Source: Bacteroidales bacterium UBA2287 (lineage in GTDB: Bacteria > Bacteroidota > Bacteroidia > Bacteroidales > Tenuifilaceae). From it: 47,795 nucleotides of DNA. The first letter of the stretch is position 1. The number at the start of each line of letters is the position of its first letter. Shown here piece after piece: positions 18,638 to 25,436 of this stretch. Made by a program: the position numbers and the translations under genes. The notes beneath the pieces were generated by a model that searched no databases, had not been told where the DNA came from, and saw only the letters and a list, made by a program, of their open reading frames with translations. The stretch spans positions 1 to 47,795 of the forward strand of contig DDWL01000044.1 of the NCBI GenBank assembly GCA_002345675.1, given 5' to 3'.

Positions 18638-19018
18638 ATGACATTCCATAGTAACCTTAACATTAAAGGTACTTCAAAAACACCAGAAGTAAATTTCTCT
18701 CCAGGAGAAATAAGTATTTCTGGTCGTTCAATTCCCGAAGATTCGGTGGCTTTCTACCAACCACTAATGCGCTGGATTGAAACCTATGTTAATGCTCCTG
18801 AGCCCATTACTAAGGTTACGTTTAAAATTGAATATATTAATAGCGGATCAAATCGATTTATATACTCCATACTTAAGCATCTCGACGAGTGTTTCCAAAA
18901 GGGTAACAAAATTATAGTTAACTGGTGTTTCGAAGAGGACGATGACACCATTAGGGGCTTAGGAAACGATTTGAAAACGTTTTTCGAAATGCCTATTAAC
19001 CTTGTTGAAATAGTTTAG
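18638..19018 (+). CDS. SiaC-like regulatory protein (DUF1987)
   Basis: A 126-residue cytoplasmic protein of the DUF1987/SiaC family. In Pseudomonas aeruginosa SiaC is a phosphorylation-controlled partner that switches on the diguanylate cyclase SiaD; homologues in Bacteroidota are widespread and mostly uncharacterised. The pattern PEDSVAFYQPL (residues about 33-43), then the strand VTFKIEYINSGS, then LDECFQKG and a conserved NWCFEEDD segment match the family. It lies just three bases before a rubredoxin gene, suggesting a shared transcript. The usual kinase/phosphatase partners (SiaA, SiaB) are not seen here. The call is moderately sure; the function is inferred. Confidence 0.8.
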   Translation: MTFHSNLNIKGTSKTPEVNFSPGEISISGRSIPEDSVAFYQPLMRWIETYVNAPEPITKVTFKIEYINSGSNRFIYSILKHLDECFQKGNKIIVNWCFEEDDDTIRGLGNDLKTFFEMPINLVEIV

Positions 19019-19021
19019 CCA

Positions 19022-19183
19022 ATGCATAAGTGTAAGGTTTGCGGATATATATACGACTCAGAATTTGGCGATCCCGCTCAGGGAATTGAACAGGGTACTG
19101 ATTTCGATGAACTTCCACCAACATGGCGCTGCCCAATTTGTGGTGTTTCAAAGGACGATTTTATTGAATTACCTGTCGACTAA
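19022..19183 (+). CDS. Rubredoxin
   Basis: A 53-residue rubredoxin, a one-iron electron carrier typical of anaerobes. The two iron-binding loops are complete: Cys4 and Cys7 in CKVCGY, Cys37 and Cys40 in CPICGV. The W35 R C37 P segment and the DPAQGIEQGT stretch are classic. Start ATG at 19022 is three bases after the stop of the SiaC-like gene, so the two are probably cotranscribed. It suggests oxygen or superoxide detoxification or another electron-transfer reaction in an anaerobic life style. No partner oxidase gene is near. High certainty of family. Confidence 0.95.
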   Translation: MHKCKVCGYIYDSEFGDPAQGIEQGTDFDELPPTWRCPICGVSKDDFIELPVD

Positions 19184-19324
19184 CTTTATTTCTAAACATT
19201 CTTTTTAGTAAAACGTTTTAAGGCAAATGCGTTTGTATTTGCTTGCTTTTGCATTTTATTAAGTATCAAAAAATGAGGAAATAATGGGTTTTATTTTTTG
19301 TTGTATTTGCATAAATACTTTATA

Positions 19325-20095
19325 ATGAGATTAATTAGGGTGCTGTTTCTAGTCGCATTTATTTGCAGTATTACGTTTGCCCAACTTTTTGGCAGTGTAA
19401 ACCCTACCGTCGACTCGAACTTTAGCTGTAGACTGTATCAAAGTTTTCAAACGGGCAACATGGTCGATTGGGTTAAGGTGCAAAACGAGATGAAAAGTCT
19501 TTACCTTAAAAACCCTACAAGTGAGTTGCTGTTTTCAATAACACAAACACAGTATGGCTACATTGGCTACTTAATTGGTGCCAAGAAAACGAATGAGGCA
19601 CGCGATTATATTAAAACTGCTGAGAAAAATATTGAGCAACTTCTAAAGGTTAATCCTAACTGGTCCGATGTAATTGCCCTTAAAGCAGCCCTGCTTGCTT
19701 ATAATATAGCGTTAAGCCCATACAAAGCCCCATTTATTGGTCCACAGAGCATGTCGCTTATTAGCGAAGCATTAACAAAGGATCCAAAGTCGACTCAGGC
19801 AAATATCGAAAAGGCCAATTCGGCTCACTACGCCCCATCAATGTTTGGTGGGAATCCAATTGAAGCAATTGAATACTATAAAATTGCTCTTTTACTTATG
19901 GGGGCTAAGGATGGAAGTCGCCCAACATGTTCGTGGCTTTACCTAAATACAATTACTCAACTTGCACTAGCCTACGAAAAGGCTAAAAAGCCCGAACTTG
20001 CCGATGCTACTTACAAGCAAATACTTCAAATAGCCCCAAATTACAAGTGGGTTAAAGAGGAACTTTACCCAAAGTTTAAAAAGAAAAATAAGTAA
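19325..20095 (+). CDS. Exported TPR-like repeat protein of unknown function
   Basis: A 256-residue protein with an N-terminal signal peptide (residues 1-19, ending ITFAQ). I chose the ATG at 19325 because the nine codons upstream are not part of a signal peptide and the upstream frame begins with TTG. The body is mainly alpha-helical with segments like ARDYIKTAEKNIEQLL and AYEKAKKPELADATYKQIL (the last is a good tetratricopeptide repeat). The C-terminal EELYPKF is also helical. I do not recognise a named family. It may help assemble a periplasmic complex. It lies downstream of the rubredoxin gene with a 141-bp gap, so is probably transcribed separately. Confidence 0.75.
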   Translation: MRLIRVLFLVAFICSITFAQLFGSVNPTVDSNFSCRLYQSFQTGNMVDWVKVQNEMKSLYLKNPTSELLFSITQTQYGYIGYLIGAKKTNEARDYIKTAEKNIEQLLKVNPNWSDVIALKAALLAYNIALSPYKAPFIGPQSMSLISEALTKDPKSTQANIEKANSAHYAPSMFGGNPIEAIEYYKIALLLMGAKDGSRPTCSWLYLNTITQLALAYEKAKKPELADATYKQILQIAPNYKWVKEELYPKFKKKNK

Positions 20096-20155
20096 TACAC
20101 AAGTTTATTCTTCTCGCAATTGCCTTTTTATAATAGTAAAACAGAACTTTTATAA

Positions 20156-20163
20156 TAATTTTG
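20156..20163 (+). promoter_or_regulatory. Candidate -7 element of the YgjV-like gene
   Basis: TAATTTTG matches TAnnTTTG and is 21 bp before the start codon. No matching -33 TTTG or TTG is present at 19-21 bp, so the call is weak. Confidence 0.3.
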
Positions 20164-20183
20164 CAAACTAAAATTTTAAAAAT

Positions 20184-20819
20184 ATGCATGATATTTCTTG
20201 GCTCGAATGGTTTGGATACCTAGCTTCGGTTGTAGTTGCCATTTCCCTGTTAATGGGAACAATTGTTAAACTACGAACCTATAATTTAATTGGCGCGTCA
20301 CTTTTTTCGCTTTATGGATTTTTAATCGGAGCGCTACCTGTTGCATTTCTCAATGGGTTTATTGCCCTAATTAACATTTACTATTTAGTTCGTATTTACC
20401 ACCGTAAAGAGTACTTCCGGGTAATACCTTTAACTCAACCTAGTCCGTATCTTGTGGCATTTATCGATTTCTACAAAGCCGAAATCCAACAGTTTTTCCC
20501 AAATTTTGTATCGCTACCTGCCGATGCGCAAATAAACTATGCCGTGCTTCGTAATATGGCGGTTGCAGCAGTAGTTGTTGGAAGGGAAATTGAGAAGGGT
20601 ACTGCTGAAATTGTAATCGACTTTGCAGTTCCCGAGTACCGCGACTTAAAGCCTGGCCTTCATATTTTTAAGCATGATACGTCGTTCTTCACAAATAGGG
20701 GAATAAGCAAACTAGTGTGCACTAGTTATAGCCTTGAACATGCAAAATACCTTAAAAGAATTGGTTTTACCGAGGAGGTTGTAAACGGTATGACGATATA
20801 CTACAAGAATTTAAAGTAA
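20184..20819 (+). CDS. YgjV-family membrane protein with C-terminal GNAT-like domain
   Basis: A 211-residue protein of two parts. Residues about 7-75 are YgjV-like, with three hydrophobic helices (IGASLFSLYGFLIGALPVAF and LNGFIALINIYYL as in E. coli YgjV). Residues about 85-211 look like a GNAT acetyltransferase fold: a VGREIEKGTAEIVIDFAVPEYR strand-helix and, near the end, LEHAKYLKRIGFTEE, which matches the GNAT C-terminal helix and motif B region. So a membrane-tethered acetyltransferase or acyl-CoA-binding protein is plausible. No substrate known. It is followed by the inverted-repeat element at 20.9 kb and the convergent dnaA gene. Confidence 0.75.
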   Translation: MHDISWLEWFGYLASVVVAISLLMGTIVKLRTYNLIGASLFSLYGFLIGALPVAFLNGFIALINIYYLVRIYHRKEYFRVIPLTQPSPYLVAFIDFYKAEIQQFFPNFVSLPADAQINYAVLRNMAVAAVVVGREIEKGTAEIVIDFAVPEYRDLKPGLHIFKHDTSFFTNRGISKLVCTSYSLEHAKYLKRIGFTEEVVNGMTIYYKNLK

Positions 20820-21203
20820 ATTACTGCAATCAAGTAATTTGCATGGCAAAAGCATTTAAAATAGCTTTAAATACCTAATCTGTAATGTTATTAGATTTTT
20901 GTATTTGGTTAATTGTCCCGTTAGATACATAATATGGGTAGGGTTTAAATACAGAATAAGAACACCGTGCGTTAGTTACGGAATATTCTGTACCTAACGA
21001 CACAGTGAAATTGGTTTATCTAATAATCATCATCTACCGATATAACGTCCCTAGCGGGACGGGTGTTTTAAATGCGTTTGGCAAAGAGAACCTTACGCAT
21101 AGTATAAAAAACAAATGGAGCTAAGCCCGGTTTGATCAATATTTGTAGTTTAGGTCGTTTCTGCAAATATTACCTTGGCTTAGCCCCATTTTGCTACTGA
21201 AGT
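20820..21203. other. Intergenic region between the convergent YgjV-like and dnaA genes, holding repeat copy 1
   Basis: About 380 bp, mostly taken up by the inverted-repeat element at 20903-21077. Beyond it (21080-21180) GCTAAGCCCGG is echoed by CCTTGGCTTAGCCCC, a partial inverted repeat that may form the dnaA terminator. No gene is seen. Confidence 0.5.
20903..21077. mobile_element. Nested inverted-repeat element (MITE-like), copy 1
   Basis: The core 20915-21060 (146 bp) begins GTCCCGTTAG and ends CTAGCGGGAC, imperfect terminal inverted repeats of about 28 bp that include GGTAG...CTACC. Inside is a second palindrome around GAATATTC with arms TACCTAACG and its partly mutated complement. The core and short flanks (ATTTGGTT before, GTTTTAAATGCGT after) are shared with 35100-35270. 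No coding capacity. This copy has more mismatches than the other. Confidence 0.75.
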
Positions 21204-22634
21204 TTACAGTTTGAGCTTACGCTCAATATCATCCATTTGGCTTTTAAATCGTTTATCGGTATCCATTAAGTTGTTAACTGTTTTGCAAGCATGCAGCACA
21301 GTTGCGTGGTCTTTTCCACCTATAAGGCTTCCAATTGTCGATAGCGAAGACTTGGTCATACTTTTCGAGAAAAACATTGCTATTTGGCGAGCCTGAACAA
21401 TTTCGCGCTTGCGTGTTTTTGTATGAAGTACATCGCCAGGAAGGCCAAAATATTCGCAAACAACCTTTTGTATATAGTCAATCGATACTTCGCGCTTGGT
21501 GTTTTTAACCAACTTATCAATAACCTCCGAGGCAAGTTCAATGGTTATTTGCTTGCGGTTTAGGGTCGACTGCGCTAAAAGCGAAATAAGTGCCCCTTCG
21601 AGTTCGCGAATGTTGTTGGTTATGTTCGAAGCTATGTAGTCAACTACCTCGCTAGGTATTTGAATTCCATCGTTGTAAATTTTCTTGCTTAAAATAGCAA
21701 CTCTGGTTTCAAAATCGGGAGTTTGAAGGTCGGCCGAAAGACCCCACTTAAACCTCGAAAGTAAACGTTGCTCAAGTCCAATTAGGTCAACAGGCGCTTT
21801 ATCGGAAGTCAAAATTATTTGCTTTCCCGATTGGTGTAACTGGTTGAAAATATGAAAGAAAATATCCTGTGTACGCTCTTTTCCTGCAAATTCATGAACG
21901 TCGTCGATAATGAGCACGTCAATCATTTGGTAAAAATGAATAAAGTCGTTCTTGTTGTTATTCCGTATGGCTTCAACAAACTGTGTTTGAAACTTTGCGG
22001 CGTTAACGTAAAGTACAACCTTTTCGGGCGATTTTTCCTTAACTTCAATACCTATAGCTTGTCCCAGGTGCGTTTTGCCAAGTCCAGAGTTTCCGTATAT
22101 AAAAAGGGGATTAAAGGCTGTTTTGCCTGGAGCATTGGCAACTGCCAACCCAGCCGAACGCGCTAAGCGATTACATTCGCCTTCAACAAAGTTGTTAAAG
22201 GTGTTGTCGGGGTTAAGCTGTGGATCGACGTGTAATTTCTTAATTCCAGGAATTACAAAGGGGTTTTTAATGCGCTGCTCCTCGTTATTATGCGAAACAC
22301 TAACGGGCTTATTTCGAAGTTCTGTTTTGTTTTGCGTTGGCAAAACAACTGTCATAGGTTTGCTACTAGCAGTGCCGTTGTTTTCCATAACAACGTTGTA
22401 CTCCAGCTTAGCATTTGGGCCTAATTCTTTGCGAATAGTTTTTCTTAAAAGGTCGATGTACTGCTCCTCCAAGTATTCGTAAAAAAACGGGCTTGGAACT
22501 TGAATTGTAAGTACGTTGTTCTCTAAACGTATAGGAACAATAGGGTCAAACCAAGTTTTAAAGCTAATTGGGGACAGATTATCCTTGATGACTTTTAAAC
22601 AGTTATCCCAAACATCCTGGAAATCGCGAACCAT
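21204..22634 (-). CDS. dnaA: Chromosomal replication initiator DnaA
   Basis: DnaA, 476 residues, which opens the replication origin. Domain I is at about 1-80. A variable linker (to about 125) leads to the AAA+ domain III, with Walker A GNSGLGKT at 181-188, Walker B VLIIDDVH at 240-247 and arginine-rich LLSRFKWG at 291-298. Domain IV carries the DnaA-box binding signature GGKDHATVLHACKTV at 439-453. Start is the ATG at 22634. It is upstream-flanked by an AT-rich stretch with near-consensus DnaA boxes, which may autoregulate the gene or mark an origin. The convergent YgjV-like gene is separated by a repeat element. Confidence 0.98.
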   Translation of the reverse strand: MVRDFQDVWDNCLKVIKDNLSPISFKTWFDPIVPIRLENNVLTIQVPSPFFYEYLEEQYIDLLRKTIRKELGPNAKLEYNVVMENNGTASSKPMTVVLPTQNKTELRNKPVSVSHNNEEQRIKNPFVIPGIKKLHVDPQLNPDNTFNNFVEGECNRLARSAGLAVANAPGKTAFNPLFIYGNSGLGKTHLGQAIGIEVKEKSPEKVVLYVNAAKFQTQFVEAIRNNNKNDFIHFYQMIDVLIIDDVHEFAGKERTQDIFFHIFNQLHQSGKQIILTSDKAPVDLIGLEQRLLSRFKWGLSADLQTPDFETRVAILSKKIYNDGIQIPSEVVDYIASNITNNIRELEGALISLLAQSTLNRKQITIELASEVIDKLVKNTKREVSIDYIQKVVCEYFGLPGDVLHTKTRKREIVQARQIAMFFSKSMTKSSLSTIGSLIGGKDHATVLHACKTVNNLMDTDKRFKSQMDDIERKLKL

Positions 22635-22965
22635 TTTTAAAAGGGTATTGAATTGATATGAATTTTTACTCTACATTTTTGCTACAACAAAATTCCAAAA
22701 AAAAGATGGATAAAAAAACAACAAAACCTGTTGATAAAATCAATTTTGGTTTAATGGATTAACTATCACCATTATAATTTTTCGAAATATTGAAAAAAAA
22801 AATTATTCACTGAAAATCAGATAGATAGGTTGTTGATAACTATAAAAAATTGACGTCTAATTTGTTGTGAGGTCTACCTTAACAAAAAGCTAAGAAATTG
22901 TTAACAACAAATAAATGGAATTGTACTGATTAGCAGAACTCTAAGCTTATTGCTTTAATATATAG
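22635..22965. promoter_or_regulatory. dnaA upstream region with near-consensus DnaA boxes
   Basis: 331 bp upstream of dnaA on its own strand, very AT-rich and containing poly-A stretches. TGTTGATAA (complement of TTATCAACA, one change from TTATCCACA) is at 22729-22737 and again at 22831-22839; TTATTCACT is at 22803-22811. The cluster fits either dnaA autoregulation or a small origin. GC skew over a larger region would decide. Confidence 0.45.
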
Positions 22966-23970
22966 TTATTTAGGTTTTTCGGCTGTCGTTTTTTTAGTTT
23001 CAACATAACGTGTTTTACTAAAATCGAATACCGAAACGTTAATGTAGCGTTTTGGGTTCTCTTTCATATCAACAAGGAGCAGCTCTAGGTTACGCGAGGC
23101 GCTTTCGAGGTTGTAGTATAGTGTGTCGTTTTTTGCAAGCTGTCCAAGTGTACCTTGCCCTTGATTTATACTTGTAAGTATTGTGTTTAGCGAACTCATT
23201 GCCGAGTCGGCTTTTAGTATTGTGCTCGCAAAGTTAACTTTAGCCAACGAATCGCTAATTGACGAAAAGTTCTTTATGGTATTCGAAATTTTATCGTTGT
23301 TAAGCCTAAGGTTGTTCGAAATGGAGCTGGCATTCGCCATTATTTGGCGAATAGAACCCGATTTGCTATTCAACATGGTGTCGAGCATTGCACTCGATCT
23401 GTCGAGGTTATAAAGGGTTCTTCGAAGCGATACGAAACTGTTATTTAGGTTTTCGCGGTTTGTTTCGTTAAATACTAGGGTTATAACTTCAAGCGATTTT
23501 TCAAGCTCTTCCATTAGCGCTTCGGCTTTTTGCTTTACCGGAACCATTTGGTAGGCCAGCTGGTCGATTAGCCCTGTTTCAATTGCCGAAACCAGCGTGT
23601 CGCCTGGTTCGTAAAAAGTTTTGCTACGGTTTACCTCAAGTTTAATGGCTTTGCCACCCATAATGTCGGTGCTTACAAGTTTGGCAATCGACTTTTGGGG
23701 TATTTTGTAGTCCTTTTCAATGAGCATCGAAACTATTAGCCGACCAGTATAGTCCTCTTCGAATTTTATGTCCTGAACAACCCCAACCTTGTAGCCGCTA
23801 AGCATTACCTTATTCGATTCAACAAGTCCATCAACCTGGTCGAAAACAGCATAGTATACATTGCTGCTAGTAAACAGGTTGCGACCCTTTAAAAAGTTTA
23901 TACCCCATACAAAGGCGGCAATGCACAGAACGGTAAATAGTCCGATTTTAAAAACTTTACTTATTTTCAT
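22966..23970 (-). CDS. MCE/MlaD-family lipid-transport protein
   Basis: A 334-residue MCE-domain protein like MlaD, which binds phospholipids in a ring and carries them between membranes with an ABC transporter. It has one N-terminal membrane helix (about 7-25), then the MCE domain (about 36-115, with VYYAVFDQVDGLVESNKVML) and a long helical region with many Ser/Asn-rich turns. The gene is downstream of the amidase with a 10-bp gap, so the two are probably cotranscribed. The partner permease and ATPase (MlaE, MlaF) are not here. Family is sure; the precise lipid is not. Confidence 0.9.
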   Translation of the reverse strand: MKISKVFKIGLFTVLCIAAFVWGINFLKGRNLFTSSNVYYAVFDQVDGLVESNKVMLSGYKVGVVQDIKFEEDYTGRLIVSMLIEKDYKIPQKSIAKLVSTDIMGGKAIKLEVNRSKTFYEPGDTLVSAIETGLIDQLAYQMVPVKQKAEALMEELEKSLEVITLVFNETNRENLNNSFVSLRRTLYNLDRSSAMLDTMLNSKSGSIRQIMANASSISNNLRLNNDKISNTIKNFSSISDSLAKVNFASTILKADSAMSSLNTILTSINQGQGTLGQLAKNDTLYYNLESASRNLELLLVDMKENPKRYINVSVFDFSKTRYVETKKTTAEKPK

Positions 23971-23980
23971 TTTTTAAAAA

Positions 23981-25363
23981 TTACTGTGATGTAAGTTTAA
24001 TTGCTTGGTCCATTGGTATTTGCTTTCCATTCATAAAAGCCACAATAAATGCATCGGGAAAAAGTTCTTTAACCTGATTGCTGTAATCTACTATTTCGGA
24101 GTAGTTTTGCTTAATGCCAATGTAGTATTTATATAACCCATCAATTGGAATCTCTTCAATTCCGTCGACTTTTTTAAAGAATCCCGAATTTTTTGGAATT
24201 GGGTTATTCGATGATGTTATTTGAACCCTAAACGCAACTTGGGTGCTACTGTTTGCTTTTTCGGTTGCATCAACTTTGGGCTTAATTACCTCAGCATTCT
24301 GTTTTGAAACATTGGATGCTTGAGGATTATTTATTGTGCTCGATGGCTTTTTGCCCGAAGTTTTTTCGGTAGTATCGTCAACTTTTCCGGCTGCTTCAAC
24401 TTTAGGCTTAATTACCCCAGCATTCTGTTTTGGAACGCTAGGAGTTTGAGTATTACTTATTGTACTCGTTGGCTTACTGCTCGAAGGTTTTTCTTTAGCT
24501 GTTTCGGCTTTTTGTTTTGGCTCACTTGAAGGGCTCTCGGCAATAAGTGTGCTCCTGCTTTCGATATTGGTTTTGTGGTCCTTAAATGCTCTATAAAGTG
24601 CCGATGCGAGGTAGTCTTGTCCCTGGTCGCTTAAAAGGAATTCTTCCTCTTTTGGGTGGCTAATAAACCCAAGTTCTACAAGAACGCTAGGCATGGTTGT
24701 TCTCCAAAGTACAAGAAATCCTGCCTGTTTAACTCCTCGGTCCTTGCGAAGGGCCTTTTCCTTAAATTCAGTTTGAATAGAACTAGCAAAATTGAGGCTA
24801 TGCTCGAGAAACGAGTGCTGCATTAGGCTGAAAATGATAAACGATTCGGCCGAATTGGGGTCGTAACCCTCGTACTTAGTCGAGTAGTCCTCTTCATAGG
24901 TAATAACAGCATTTTCGCGCATTGCCACATCGAGGTTTTCGTTCGATTTGTGAAGCCCCATTACGTATGTCTCGGCTCCGTATGGCGATTTGTTGGGGTT
25001 AGCATTGCAGTGAATCGATATAAAAAGGTCGGCGCCCTTTTCGTTGGCAAATTTGCTTCGTTCGGCAACTCCAACAAAAACATCTTCCTTTCGTGTGTAT
25101 AAAACTTCAACATCGGGGTACGATTGCTCAATATACTTTCCCAGTTTTAGTGCAACTGAGAGCACAATATCCTTTTCAAAACCCAATTTGCCAATTGCTC
25201 CAGGATCCTTACCTCCGTGACCCGCATCGATAACCACTTTGCGCAACCTATAAGCTTCGGGGCTGTTCGAAAACAAAGGGGTTGAAAAAAGAAGTAAGGC
25301 AAGGCAAAATATAGCTGCTTTAGCTTTCGTTAACGAAGCAATAAATTTATTTGTAAAATGCAT
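23981..25363 (-). CDS. N-acetylmuramoyl-L-alanine amidase with repeated linker and SPOR-like C-terminus
   Basis: A 460-residue exported peptidoglycan amidase (Amidase_3, AmiC-type) that cuts the amide between MurNAc and L-Ala. A signal peptide (about 1-32) leads to the catalytic domain, with zinc ligands His49 (DAGHGG), Glu63 and His118 (SIHCN), and catalytic Glu230 (LVELGF). A low-complexity linker (about 270-375) holds two copies of a roughly 36-residue unit containing PKQNAGVIKPKV and SKQNAEVIKPKV. Residues about 376-460 look like a SPOR-type domain (FRVQITSS, YKYYIG) for binding glycan stripped of peptides. It is divergent from LptD and upstream of the MCE gene. Confidence 0.92.
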   Translation of the reverse strand: MHFTNKFIASLTKAKAAIFCLALLLFSTPLFSNSPEAYRLRKVVIDAGHGGKDPGAIGKLGFEKDIVLSVALKLGKYIEQSYPDVEVLYTRKEDVFVGVAERSKFANEKGADLFISIHCNANPNKSPYGAETYVMGLHKSNENLDVAMRENAVITYEEDYSTKYEGYDPNSAESFIIFSLMQHSFLEHSLNFASSIQTEFKEKALRKDRGVKQAGFLVLWRTTMPSVLVELGFISHPKEEEFLLSDQGQDYLASALYRAFKDHKTNIESRSTLIAESPSSEPKQKAETAKEKPSSSKPTSTISNTQTPSVPKQNAGVIKPKVEAAGKVDDTTEKTSGKKPSSTINNPQASNVSKQNAEVIKPKVDATEKANSSTQVAFRVQITSSNNPIPKNSGFFKKVDGIEEIPIDGLYKYYIGIKQNYSEIVDYSNQVKELFPDAFIVAFMNGKQIPMDQAIKLTSQ

Positions 25364-25436
25364 GTCGCAAAAATTGTTTTTTTAAGTAGCTTTGAGCCCG
25401 AAACTCCTAAAATACACTACAAAAATACTATATAAA

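Noticed and set aside
19222..19262. Possible hairpin GCAAAT...ATTTGC and AAATGC...GCATTT after the rubredoxin gene
   Set aside because: Stems are only six bp in a TTTGC-rich stretch and more than one pairing competes, so a terminator call is not supported.
21852..22482. Open frames on the plus strand opposite dnaA
   Set aside because: They are antisense shadows of dnaA codons.
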